From Schistosoma mansoni (taxonomy: Eukaryota > Platyhelminthes > Trematoda > Strigeidida > Schistosomatidae), in the NCBI RefSeq assembly GCF_000237925.1, contig NC_031502.1:24808696-24872695 (forward strand): DNA of 64,000 nucleotides, written 5' to 3'. A program made the position numbers and the translations under genes. This document shows, one piece after another, positions 44,952 to 56,400 of this stretch. How positions within the stretch are numbered: position 1 is the first letter of the stretch; the number at the start of each line of letters is the position of its first letter. The notes under the pieces are model-generated. The model did no database searches. It saw only the letters and a list, made by a program, of their open reading frames with translations, and had not been told where the DNA came from.

Positions 44952-47372
44952 CGGAAACACTATATGTTTATAAAAAAGCTGTTAATTAACCCCTTCCAAT
45001 GAAAGAAAAACAAAGCAGTTCAAAATATCAGGTGGATGAAGAATAATGCTCCCTCGGTTTTTTTCTGTTTCTGTTGTACATTGAATAGATTTGTGCAGTT
45101 TTGGAGAAATCAAATAACTTTCGTCAATTTAACTCGCCAGATTTAATCAGTATGAAAGTAACATTTGATTTGAAATTGCCGATTTTGTTGTCTTATCAAA
45201 ACTCGTAAATGAATCAAAGTCTTTTCATATTCATTAAAATGAGTTATTTGTTACAGAAACATAAATTACATATAATATTATAATCATCCCTGAACTAAGT
45301 CAGTCACCCAGTTAAACAATGAACTTGTTAGAACTTTTGTGATTATTCTATTATCAATAATCAAATGATCATGTTTGTTTTTATTCTTTTGGTTATAGTG
45401 TTCTCTTTTCTTTTTGCAATGACAAGTAATAAAATGTAATATGTTCTCTGATAATCAGTGTTTAAAATGAATGATTTGAATAATTCCACAGTAAGGTCTG
45501 AACCTTTAAATGTATCTCTTGTTTTGAAACACACTAATCATGTATATATAACAACGTTCGATCTGTGATTTATGAATTCAAGTATTTGAATGCGAACTCT
45601 GAAAGGTTTATTACAAATCTTAAAAGTAACTTGTATGAGACTTCCATAAGTCGATAGCACATGGAAAAAAGTAGATTATTTTGATCAGCTACACTATATT
45701 TTAACAAATTATATTCAGTTACCTTACCAGTTGAATTAGGTTGAGATAAGGTTCCACCCTCTATTATGATAAGCTATCATGAGGATACTGAAAATGTATT
45801 TCAACTGTGTCACTAGTCCGAATAGACCATCAGCTAACAATGGAAGTGATCTTTTAGGAACTAATAGTATCTAGTCTATGATGTTTACCATAAATATGCA
45901 AGAAAAAGCTTAGATCTCTTTTTAATTCAATTAAACAACCTTTGTAGCGTTTTTATGAAATGGTTTTATTAAGAAAGTATATAGCCACTGAATGCTGAAA
46001 TATTCAATTGGTTCAGCTGTTAACTAATCATTTGGTAGTACCGAAATGCCCAACAAAAACAGGATGAAACTTCTGGCTTTAAACTAACAGTTTTCACATA
46101 ATATAATGGTAAAGACAACTTATTAACATAGGTGACATAAAAATCACAATAAATAAGTTATATTCTCAAAATAATTAGAGAAGGCACCTCGGTTTATAGG
46201 GATGATCAAGTTGATACATGAAGGGATATAACATGTAAAGAATAAAAACATAAGCGTAAATTACTTGAAAAAGCAATGTTCATAAGTTGATTTTAAGGCA
46301 CATTTGTTACAAGAATTATAACAATGTGTAGCAACAGTTGGGAACCATCATTTACTCAGTACGTAGTATGGGACATCATATTGAATAGCATGTTAAAGAG
46401 AGATTCTAATACCATTACAGCGCGCTCATAACTATTTGGACTATGGAGCACAAAATGAGAACAGAAGACATTGAACAAAAACAGCTAAAATTACTGTGAT
46501 AGGTTTGTCGTCATTATGGTTGGTTCTTTTGTGACCTACTGCTTTGAATAAATTTTGTTTAAACTGATCAAATTAGACAGTAATGGATAAAATATCAACA
46601 AGAAAGGAAGCTTGATAAGTCTACTTAGTATTAGTGATGATCAAACGTTTAATGTCCGCATGCTTTCACCAGTGGAGTGAGATATGGTCACTGGTGTAAA
46701 CATTTTAAGGCTACTTCAGAGCAGAGGTAATGATCAATGTAGCGTACAAACGACGTCAGTGATTTAGTTTTACGGACAGACCGTGGTAAAATATTCCCTA
46801 ATCCCGAACTTTAATTGCAAACTAACTCATTTTGACGGAGTCGATTTAAGATGAGACAATTCTAATTTTGATAGTTACGAGTGCCATAACTCCGTGATTC
46901 TTCATATTGTGTTGCATCAGTGGATATAAAAGATTAGATTTAGTTTGTCACCACTTCCATAAAAAATCAATTCCTAGCTTAATGTAACTGGATCCGTAAT
47001 GCAAGGGTGCAATTACTCCCAAGAATCTGAAGTGCATGACGTTGCTGGATAGATTCCAACCTGAGATAATCCTTAATGCAAACACTACTCAGAATAAAAG
47101 GTACAATATTCGAGGACTGGCCGGACGCATACTTTTTAAATCTAAATACGCGAGTCATTGCTATGGAAATTACTTAGTATACAACCTAGAAGTTAGAAAA
47201 ACTTTGAGGTCTACGTGGGAGTTTCTTACTCCTAAATCCACCACAGTGAAACCTGGATAGCACCTAACCATTTATGGTGAAGTCGAAATTGATGCATCAA
47301 CTGTCAGGATGAATCCACCTTCATTTAACAGCTCTTAGTTCGAGATTCCCTTCAGAGCATTATTAGGCCGCC
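44952..47372. other. Intergenic, nothing clearly recognised
   Basis: No gene is supported. The stretch 46980-47340 has a somewhat more balanced composition and an open frame of 74 codons without recognised motif; it may be part of the LINE relic that follows. Confidence 0.45.
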
Positions 47373-48246
47373 CTAATGAACTCCATACTGATAGTTTCGC
47401 ATATGGCTAGGCTGAGAAGGAAATGAATACACAACCATAAGATCATCTGTGTGTAGAAAAGGTTTATCGATGCTGAAGCAATTACAGATATAGTTTACAT
47501 AAGCTATAAACAGCAAACAACCTAAGACACTACTTTGTGTTACCAAAACTGTGACCAGAAGAGCGTCCGACAAAGAGCTTATTTTAACTACTTGCTATCA
47601 ACGACTGAGAAGAGAAGAAACCCACTTAAGCAAGAGATCTCTGATCCCACAAGATATGAATTTGCTTATAAGAAGCTGGTTGTTAACTGTGTCGAAGACT
47701 TTTTGAAATCTTAAGAGGTTATGGCTTTACTAATTTGAAGACGTGAAATAGATAGATTGCATAAAGTTAAGGGTCATGTGTTTGACGTCTGACCCAAAGT
47801 TTTCTAGTGCATTATTGATCGCAAAAATACTACTGGAAAAGTTAGAGTTGATTTCAGAATCATTTATAAACGGACCACTATGTAAGATGCAGGGGATATC
47901 TGCATTTCGAAATGATCCTACGCGTTTATTGAATGGGGGAGCTAAGTTTTGTACTTTCAAACTCTTCATTAATGGTTTTTAACAAGTGGGTTCGTTTGAT
48001 TTTTTTAACTGCTGAAAAATCATTCGGTTTGAAGTAACATTTTTTCAATAGTTGTAATTTATTAAAACAGTTAATTACTATGAATAAACCATTTGGCTTA
48101 CCAAGTCTACAGGTTTTCACAGATGCAATGGAATCTAGGTATGAATTATTGATTTTATAAAATATTTCTAGTGAATCTATGAGACTATTGTTTGAAAATG
48201 TGACATATTGAGGACGTTCAAATCCGTTTGACGATCTTTCATTCAA
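47373..48246 (-). mobile_element. CR1/jockey-like LINE reverse transcriptase relic
   Basis: On the - strand, at 47373-47573 the reading QSSVLGCLLFIAYVNYI followed by HTDDLMVVYS matches the RT block SSVLGPLLF and the catalytic region, with the first residues of FADD changed. At 47730-48246 the reading gives NSNFSSSIFA and upstream linker sequence typical of LINE proteins before the RT. Frames are offset, so the copy is dead. Clade placement is tentative; the SSVLGPLLF type is seen in CR1 and jockey elements, and SR1 is the known schistosome example. The ends are approximate. Confidence 0.65.
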
Positions 48247-48904
48247 GGGCAGCTATGATGACGAACCAATTGGAAAACCACAGTTTATTTCCTCCAAAAA
48301 AATGCGAAACAAAGGAAATTATTCAAATTATGGCTAAAATGTAACTGGATATGCTAAAATGGCATCATTAGAAAAGCTGTTGAGAAATAAAGAAGGGATG
48401 AACAGTCATTCCTCCTTAGTTTTAAATTACTCGTAAGAGTAAGTCCTTAGCTATCTTTATTTCTCTAACCTACAAAGTAGAGTAGAATCAATCAAATTAA
48501 ACAGGAATTATCTTCGTAAAGCATACAAACTGAGGAAGCGTTGTGTCAAAAAATTTCTAAATGTATTAGTCCATAGATCGAGTGATAATAGTTTAGAACT
48601 GCTTACAATCAGAATTTTTCAACTGATCTAAAGAATATAATTCCCCCAAAAAATTGAGAAACAATAGCAATAACCAAGCATCGGACTAGATGGAAAATAT
48701 ACATGCTACAGTCTTGTAGTAAACTGAAGGGACACAACAATAACAGAGTAAGGTTATATATTGAGACGTGATAAATGGCGCGATACATCAGGTGAGATTC
48801 ATATTACTTTTCAAATAATAAATCTTAAATTTCTAATTATTCCAACAAATTATTTCCATAGCTTAGTGCTTAAATAACCTTGTGAAACACCAACTTGTAG
48901 ACAA

Positions 48905-51272
48905 TACGAGGCCGATGTTCCTTCTAACAACCAGAGCAACGATTAATGCAGACACATGGAATGTCTGGAAAATGTGGGAGACTGGGTAAGCCAGTCTAAT
49001 AGTTGAGTAAGTGAGAAGATACGACCTGGCGATGCTTGGAATAAGTGAAACCCATTGGACGCAATCTGGACAGAAAAACCTGACTTCGGGAAAGGTGCTG
49101 ATGTATTCTGGTTATAAAGAAAATGCCTCGCACACACAAGGAATCAAGCTGATGCTCCCCACAGCGCGGACAGTGCTATTAGGGTAGGGATCTCATAGAT
49201 CTAGAATTACCAAAGCATTCTTAGAAAAAAAAGAAGAAAGGGATCATAATGGATGCCATCTAATGCTATTCACCCACCAATTATGGCAGCGAAGATGATA
49301 AACATCATTTTGTGAGGCCGTGGTTAATCGTAGAGGAGTGCTCAAGAAGGGACCTGACCTTCCTGATGGAAGACCTAAACGTCAAGGTCGAAATGGACAA
49401 CACCGGATACGAAGATATCCTTGAACAACATGAACTGGGAGAAAGTAACGAAAATTGTGAAATATTTGCAAATCAATGTGCTTTCAACAAAATGGTTATA
49501 GGAGACACCACTTCCCCCCCCCTACAAACATATACATAAAGCTACATAGTATTCGTCGCAGTACCCTACGGATAATCAGATCAATCACATCTGCACCAAT
49601 AAAATGTCCAGAAGTCACATGGAAGACATAAAAACAAAGAGATGAGTTGATATAGATCCAGATCACTACCTATCTGGTGACAGCTAAGAAACACTGGACA
49701 ACTGAGAAAACAGCCTTCCTGAGAAGTGCCAACAAACTCAGAGAATTCAAGATAGCTCTCAGAAACAGATTCCAAGTCCTACAAACTCTACTCAAAGAAT
49801 AGGATACTACCATAGAGAACAACTGGCAAGCGACCAATGAAGCACTAACTTCAATGTGTCAAGCGGTTCTGGGCCACAAGAAGCATCAACATAAGGAATG
49901 GATTCCTATCGACACCCTGGGGAAGATTCAAGAAAGGAAGAACAAGAAATCAGTTAACGACAGTTGAACAAGAACAGAGAAAGCAACACAGTTGCTGAGA
50001 TTCAAGAACAAAGGAACAGGTGGGTAGAGCTCTTCGAATAACTCTTGAGTAGACTAGATCCACTGAACCCACCGGACATCGAAGCAACACACACAGACCT
50101 TCTTATAGATGTCACTCTACCAACAATCAAAATCAAGATGTCCATCAGACAAATCAACAATGGGAAAGCTGTAGCACCTGACAATATACCAGCTGAAGCT
50201 CTGAAGTCAGACATAGAAGCAACTGCAATCATGCTTCACATTCTAGTCAGGAAGATTTGTGAGGGAGAACAAGTGCCACCGACAGACTGGAAAGAAGGAT
50301 ACCTCATCAAGATACCAAAGAAAGGAGATCTGAGTAAATGTGAAAAACTACAGAAGCATCACACAACCATCAGTACCAGGAAAAGTTTTCAACAGAGTGT
50401 TGTTGAAGCGAATAAAAGATTCAGTAGACGCCCGATTCCGTAAGGATCAGTCGTTCACAGCCTGAACTGAGAGACTACAGATCATCGTCGCACAATCAAT
50501 TGAACTGAAATCGTCACTATACATCAGCATCCCTGATAAAGCGCTTGACAAAGTGGATAGGAGAACCCTATGGAACGTTTTTCGACACCATGGTGTACCT
50601 GAGAAGATCGTCAACATCATATGGAATTCGTACGACGGACTACACTGCAAAGCTGTGCATGGTGGACAGCTGCATTTCAAGTCAAAACCGGTGTCAGATA
50701 AAACTATTTATTCTCCCTCTTTTTTTCTGGTGTTTGACTGGATTATGAATACCTCCGAATTCGAGGGGAAGCACGGAATACAAAGGACATTTCGGATGCC
50801 TCCAGATGATTTGGACTTTGCAAATGACCTAGCTCTTCTACCCTATACACAGCAACAAATGTAGGTGAAGACAGCCGGTGTAGCACCAGCCTCTGAATCA
50901 GTAGGTTTCAACATCCACAAAAGAAAAAGCAATCTCCTAAAATACAACAAAGAGAACACGAACTCAATCACATTTGATAGAGGCTGTGGATTAGGTGGGA
51001 ACTTTCACATACCTGGGCAGCATCACCGATAAACAAGGAGTATCTGATGCAGATGTAAAGACAAGGTTTGGCAAAGCAAGGCCAGCATTCCTACAAGTGA
51101 AGAATATATGGAACGCAAAACAAATATCAGCCAACATTAAAGTCAGAATTTTCAGTACAAACGTCAATATAGTTCTACTGTACGAAGCTGAAACTTGGGC
51201 ATTTTTTATAACCATCATCAAAAAATACAAATATTCATGAACAATCGCCTACACAAAATACTTAATATCTGT
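48905..51272 (+). mobile_element. RTE-clade retrotransposon relic, sense to + strand
   Basis: The + strand can be read against the RTE at 20441-23640. Near 48910 is [20 protein letters not shown]. Near 49030 is [14 protein letters not shown], and at 49312 DLTFLMEDLNVKVEMDNTGY (the GDFN residues are lost). At 50045 NPPDIEATHTDL and [16 protein letters not shown] follow, then near 50800 DLDFANDLALL (FADD to FAND), and near 51000 FTYLGSITDKQG. The stretch joining endonuclease and RT is deleted, and there are many stops. It ends abruptly at KILNIC where another repeat begins. It is clearly the same family as the intact copy, but old. Confidence 0.88.
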
Positions 51273-51905
51273 TTTTTTTGCCCCCAAACGCCCTGGTACG
51301 GCCGAGAGTGGGGAGAGTCCGCTCTCTCTCTCTCTCGAAATACTCTCACATGGCCACGCGTATATAGCCTCTGTCAGCGAACTCCTACTCACTGCCTTCT
51401 CGTGGCGGGGGTGTTGTTCACGAAATTGAGAGGACGAAAAGCGAATGTCCGGCGCTTTAACCGGGTTGGTGGACACTGCGAGTCCACCTAGGGGAGTTGG
51501 AAAACCCTGATTCCAAACCAATGGTGCACATGGGCTCCAGTATCCTGAGGGAACAAATGGTATATGGACCTGTTGTTGGTCACCGGCTACCATGGGATTG
51601 CATCTCCTTACGATGCTCCACTGCCTTGTGGATCAGACCTTTAGGTCAAAGGCTCCGGGTGTCCCTCTAAGAAAACCACCTGCTTCAGTCTAGACACCTG
51701 GTCAATATCACAGTCGTCGCACAAATCTCATTTGATTTGTGCGGCGCATATACATCTGGTGCCCCTTTGTACCAATATTTATGTGTTTAAACAAATAAAT
51801 AAAATAAAACCTGGGCAGTATCCCAGCCCTCACACAAATCAAATGAGATTTGTGCGGCGCATATGTATCTGGTGCTTCCTTGTACTAATATTTATCAATC
51901 GATTT
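51273..51905 (+). repeat. GC-richer repeat module with duplicated 3' end
   Basis: This starts abruptly after the RTE relic with a T run and contains a (CT)n tract near 51322. It then has GC-richer, unique-looking sequence such as GGGGAGTTGGAAAACCCTG, and an A-rich tail (AAACAAATAAATAAAATAAA) near 51786-51810. A block of about 65 bases containing GATTTGTGCGGCGCATAT occurs at about 51719-51784 and again, diverged, at 51835-51900. Each copy begins with a palindrome like CACAAATC..GATTTGTG. It looks like a retroelement fragment; I cannot name the family. Confidence 0.6.
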
Positions 51906-52169
51906 ACATTACATAAACCTAAGCGAAGTAGTCAAGAGTGCAGTTCAGTTTTCCCAATTGCTTTGAATGTTAACATAACGAAATGTGGGCAAAATCCAAA
52001 TGACTGATTTTCGACATTATAAAACGCTAAATGTATGGTCTAATTTTAAGATGATGGAGAATATTTGTAGCTCAGGAGGATGTTAGAGTTGTCGCTATCT
52101 CTCAGCTGGACGGATGGGTTGTGGAGCTCTCATTTTTTTCCAAATGTCATTAATACGTATTTCAATAGG

Positions 52170-52340
52170 AAGTACGTGTTAGGTGCTCGCGTGCGAGACC
52201 GAGGGTTCTGGATTCGATTACCACTTGCGAGGTCTTAGACGTGCAGTCGAAGAGTCCTATATTTGGACGAAACGACCGTCTATTGTTTCCAGGTTTTCAA
52301 TGATTGCCCAACTTAGATCGGTCCATGATTTCAATGAAAC
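52170..52340 (+). repeat. Eroded hammerhead-SINE unit, + orientation
   Basis: The order is tRNA-like TGCTCGCGTGCGAGACCGAG, B-box-like TCTGGATTCGATTACC, then a hammerhead-like AGTCGAAGAGTCC...GGACGAAACGACCGTC, then terminus GTTTCCAGGTTTTC. The helix II, GAAA and cleavage triplet survive, but the core reads UCGAAGA instead of CUGANGA. It is probably inactive. Confidence 0.6.
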
Positions 52341-53123
52341 TCCATTATAGTTATATTTCTGTACAATAGTCTAATCTCCGGTGAAATATAGTATTACACG
52401 AAAACCGTCTGCTTCAGCAATGTTTAGTGCAAATGTACAATTAAGATTATAACTGAGGGCTTCCTACCTAGTAAACACAGTATTAGTTCCATTAGAGGGA
52501 ACATAGCAACGGAGTATACATACCTACTCAATGTTGTTTCCGGAAAACAACTACTAAAACATACCAAAATTGAGATTACTTATTATTCAGTCTAATAGCA
52601 AACGAATTTTTGTCGCAAGACGGTTGGAGGTGACACAACCCACAAATTCGCTCACGCTTAAATTTTCGATAAATGTAAACAGCATTTAGACTCTACTTAA
52701 ATTGTCTCTGAATGACAATTGACTAAAATATCTGAGATGGTCCATTCAAATGTTCACTAAGACCCCTATAACACCTTGTTCTAGTTGGTGATATTCCTTA
52801 TCTTGAATGCAAACAAGCATCACGCAGTAGAAAATAAACAATATAAAGAAATAATTGGATTGATGAGACAGAGCACTGGATTTTTTAATGTTATTATTAT
52901 TATTATCAGTAGTAGAGATAAAACAAGCAAGTTACAGACATTAGCCTTCGATTTTATTTTTATTCAAAAACTAATTTTGTAAATATTGTAAAAAGAAAAA
53001 GACGGGAAAATTCATGGATGCTCTGAATACATACGCAGAAACAAACGTCGAAGAGCAAATCTGCAAGTCATAGGGTTAAATGAGTTTTTGTTCGTCAGTG
53101 TAAGCATGCCAAAATATTCTTGC

Positions 53124-53148
53124 TATATATATATATATATATATATAT
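53124..53148. repeat. (TA)n microsatellite
   Basis: About 25 bp of perfect TA repeats, just downstream of the ADRM1 stop codon on the gene strand. Confidence 0.9.
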
Positions 53149-53230
53149 TTAATCAACCACAACCAGTCGGTTTAACTCAATGTAATGAATATATGTAATA
53201 AAGTTTTAGCTAATACAGCTTTGACACTGG

Positions 53231-53445
53231 TCAATCTGTGTCCATTTTATTGTCATCAAATGATTCATCCTTTTTATCAGCTTTAGCATCTCCAGTAGTT
53301 TTCCCTTCCTTTTTATTGTCTGACTTGTCTTTCGATGATTCCTGAGAAGTCACACTTTGGGAGACATTTGAACCGCTGTTATTTGAGGGTTGAGAGGTTG
53401 TATCAATCGTTGTTCCTTGGAGTGCATTTGAAAACGCCACAAGGT
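53231..53445 (-). CDS. ADRM1: ADRM1 last coding exon, DEUBAD end and charged tail
   Basis: The acceptor is TTCCGATTTCAG. The first two bases complete an Asp codon, giving DLVAFSNALQG, equivalent to the GDVEAFAKAMQ of vertebrate Rpn13. The Lys/Asp/Glu-rich tail ends NKMDTD before TGA, resembling the charged C-terminus of the family. Confidence 0.9.
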
Positions 53446-56400
53446 CTGAAATCGGAATTAAAATTAACTATTAGTCATCCAACTTGCAATCATAGAACAG
53501 ATCATCCCGAGAAATGTCTCCTTCAATTTAGCATGCAGCTGAGATTTAAAAACATGTTGTGAATACATGCGCTTCCATGTGATTGACATTTCTCGTGCGA
53601 AATTTTACGACATATATTGCCAACCCGATAATCGATGAGTCGAGTGAGGTTTAAAACAACTCTCTAAAAGTTTGGAATCAAAAGTTAAACCTCGACAATT
53701 TCCCAAAGATAATAAACTGTAATAGCTTTTATTTGACAATTAGTTTTACTTCAATCAACTATCTTTGAATTAACAGAACACACTAAATAGTTAATTGAAT
53801 TGATAGTTTAGTATAGTTTGCTGAACTGACATTATACCTAACTAATTACAAAGAGAGATGGACGAAAGTAAATAGGGCTGTTTAGGTATAAAACAATACA
53901 TACAGAAAAATTACATTATCATAGACCACTTGTTTAAGTAAGAAAAACGATTTAACAGGCTTACCACCTCGTCTTGCAGCTTCATCAGCTTTCATACCTA
54001 AATTGAATTGAGCCAAAACCGGGGCAAGTTCACCTGTTCGAAAAGCATCTGAGAAGGACTACAAAAGACGAATACAGTGAGGAAGCTAGTTAAGTAACAA
54101 AAACGAGTAAAAAGGGAGTGAAAACTTAACAAAAGTGCACAGTGATAGATGCAATAAAATATAACTAGATCTATCGTAAATTAAGTAATTCCTTAAATAA
54201 AGGTGTAGATACTTTAAACTTTTAACCAAAGTTTCAAGACAGTTCGTGCTATAAGCGAAAAAAACCAATGTAAAGGATTTTGTGTATTATGTAAATAGAC
54301 GTGAAACTTTCAGTGATATTTGAAGTCAGTGTAGTTCTCAAGTCTTCATTAGATTGTTTAAAAATCAAAGTAATGAATTTGAGTATCTTTACGCTAAGCT
54401 AATAATCTATGGAGGGTATCTATCCTAAAGAGAAACCAAATGATTGACTAAACTCAATAATTGGACGCCCAAGACAGATATTTTAGTGAATATTTTGATC
54501 AACTGTCCCAAACACTGGTCGATTCCCACTCAGGGACAGTCAAAGTAGGATTAAATGTATTGACTATCAGTTGTCTGAAATTTAGAATACGATAATAACC
54601 TTCAGTCTAAGCAAGTTTCTAGGGTGTATTTTGATAATAAGTAGAACCTAGACAAGTGTACAGGTTCTAATTGTCACAGTTCACATCAGTATAACAAGAA
54701 ATTAATAAGATAAGAAGCTAAGGAATTGAAATGAGTGAAAAATAAACATGAGAAATAAAGTTCAACTCGAATGAAATAGTAAAATAAAAATGAAGGGACA
54801 ATAACTGAGGCTGTAAAGATTGGTGTACTTGGTTTTGAGCCAAAATTTATGATTTGAAGGAGAGTGATAATCCCTGACAGTCTAGTACCTCGATCAGATT
54901 AGTCTACATAATGGCACTGAACCATTATGTTTGAAAGCGAACACATTCGGTACACTAGATAGTCCATCAATTAACTATGAAGTATTTTTAAGCGCTACAG
55001 GAACATATCGTCATTACAATTTTAAGAAATATAGAACAATGAAAACAGTGATATTTATCTACACTTTATAAGGATCGTTTAAAAGTTGGTCGAAAAATAT
55101 AAAGACTTTGTCAATGGATCAACAATTAATAAAATATTTTTAACTTCGCATTCAACCTAGTGTTCCAACAAATGTCTAAAAGGAAATTTAAAAAAATAGA
55201 GACAGAAAGTGTGTGATTGAATATTCACTGAACAAAAATATAACTTCCTTTTTAATTTAAAATGATGAGATCAATTCGATACTACTTGGGAATTATAATA
55301 GTAAGAGTAATTTAAATTGAAATATTCATCAATATTAAGCTATGAAATAAGTGCTTGGTCAACTGAACTGATAACCGACAAAATTATTATTGAAACTAAA
55401 GCATATTTAACCCTTACTTCTAAAGTGGTTTTGAATTGAGATGACTGAATGTTTGCAGTAATATTTTCCAGGTCATTTGTACTCGCCGATTCAGGATCCA
55501 GAGGAGGAAGATGAGGCAACAATCTTTCTTGAATATCCGGCTTATTCAGAAGTGAGTGTAAGTTATCCACGTTTAAGACGTCATTTAATTCTACCTTAGC
55601 ATTATTTGCTATAAGCAATAAGAACATTATCAAAGATTAAACAACATAACTTTGTGAGTAATGTAAAATAATAATTAGAAAACCAATTAAAACAACCGCG
55701 TATGAATTCATTTTATGGGTACTAATAATTTACTATTTAAGTTTCCGAAACCAGAAGCAAAAGTACTGGCTAAGTGCAATAAAATTTTACTCCTAGTTAA
55801 TTTAACATGTGTAAAGATAGAAACTAACAACAGCAAATATATTTGTAACTTGTAACACTCCAAACCAAATACCACATAACTAGTCAAGATAGACCCTGTA
55901 ATAAAATTAAACCAAACTACGGTAAAAGATCATTAGTAAGATTAGCCTCCCAGTGTTTTAACTTAAGTGAAATTTATTATCAATACATTGTAAAAAATTA
56001 TTATCAATCGCACCATTTTAATGGGATACTGCCCCTAACTCAGGGTCTGGAAAGTCGGAAAAATGAAAATTTCGTAAATGCGATAAAAATGATCTCGGTG
56101 GTCTTGTATTAGTATTCCGACACCAGCCAATGGGTTTTAGGCGTCTGTTATGCCCTAACGCTTCAGGCTCGGCTATTTCGCTGACTACCTTACATATGTG
56201 TTGTATGCAGTATAAGCTATATTGCCATGTAGAGCTGGTCTTATGTGAGACTGGAGGTTTGCTATTGACATTGTGGATGGTTCGGCATTACTTTGGCAAG
56301 TTTTGCTGACTGTTCAAGTGAAAGGTTGGTTTGATGGTTAACCGATTTCATTCATACTGGTGATTGCTTTTCAGTGTTCTCAAGGGCTATTGTCATTGCA

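Noticed and set aside
47776-47982. Open frame of 68 codons on the + strand
   Set aside because: It is antisense to the LINE relic on the - strand.
51249-51593. Open frame of 114 codons on the - strand
   Set aside because: It lies wholly within the GC-richer repeat module; such frames recur with the repeat and show no domain.
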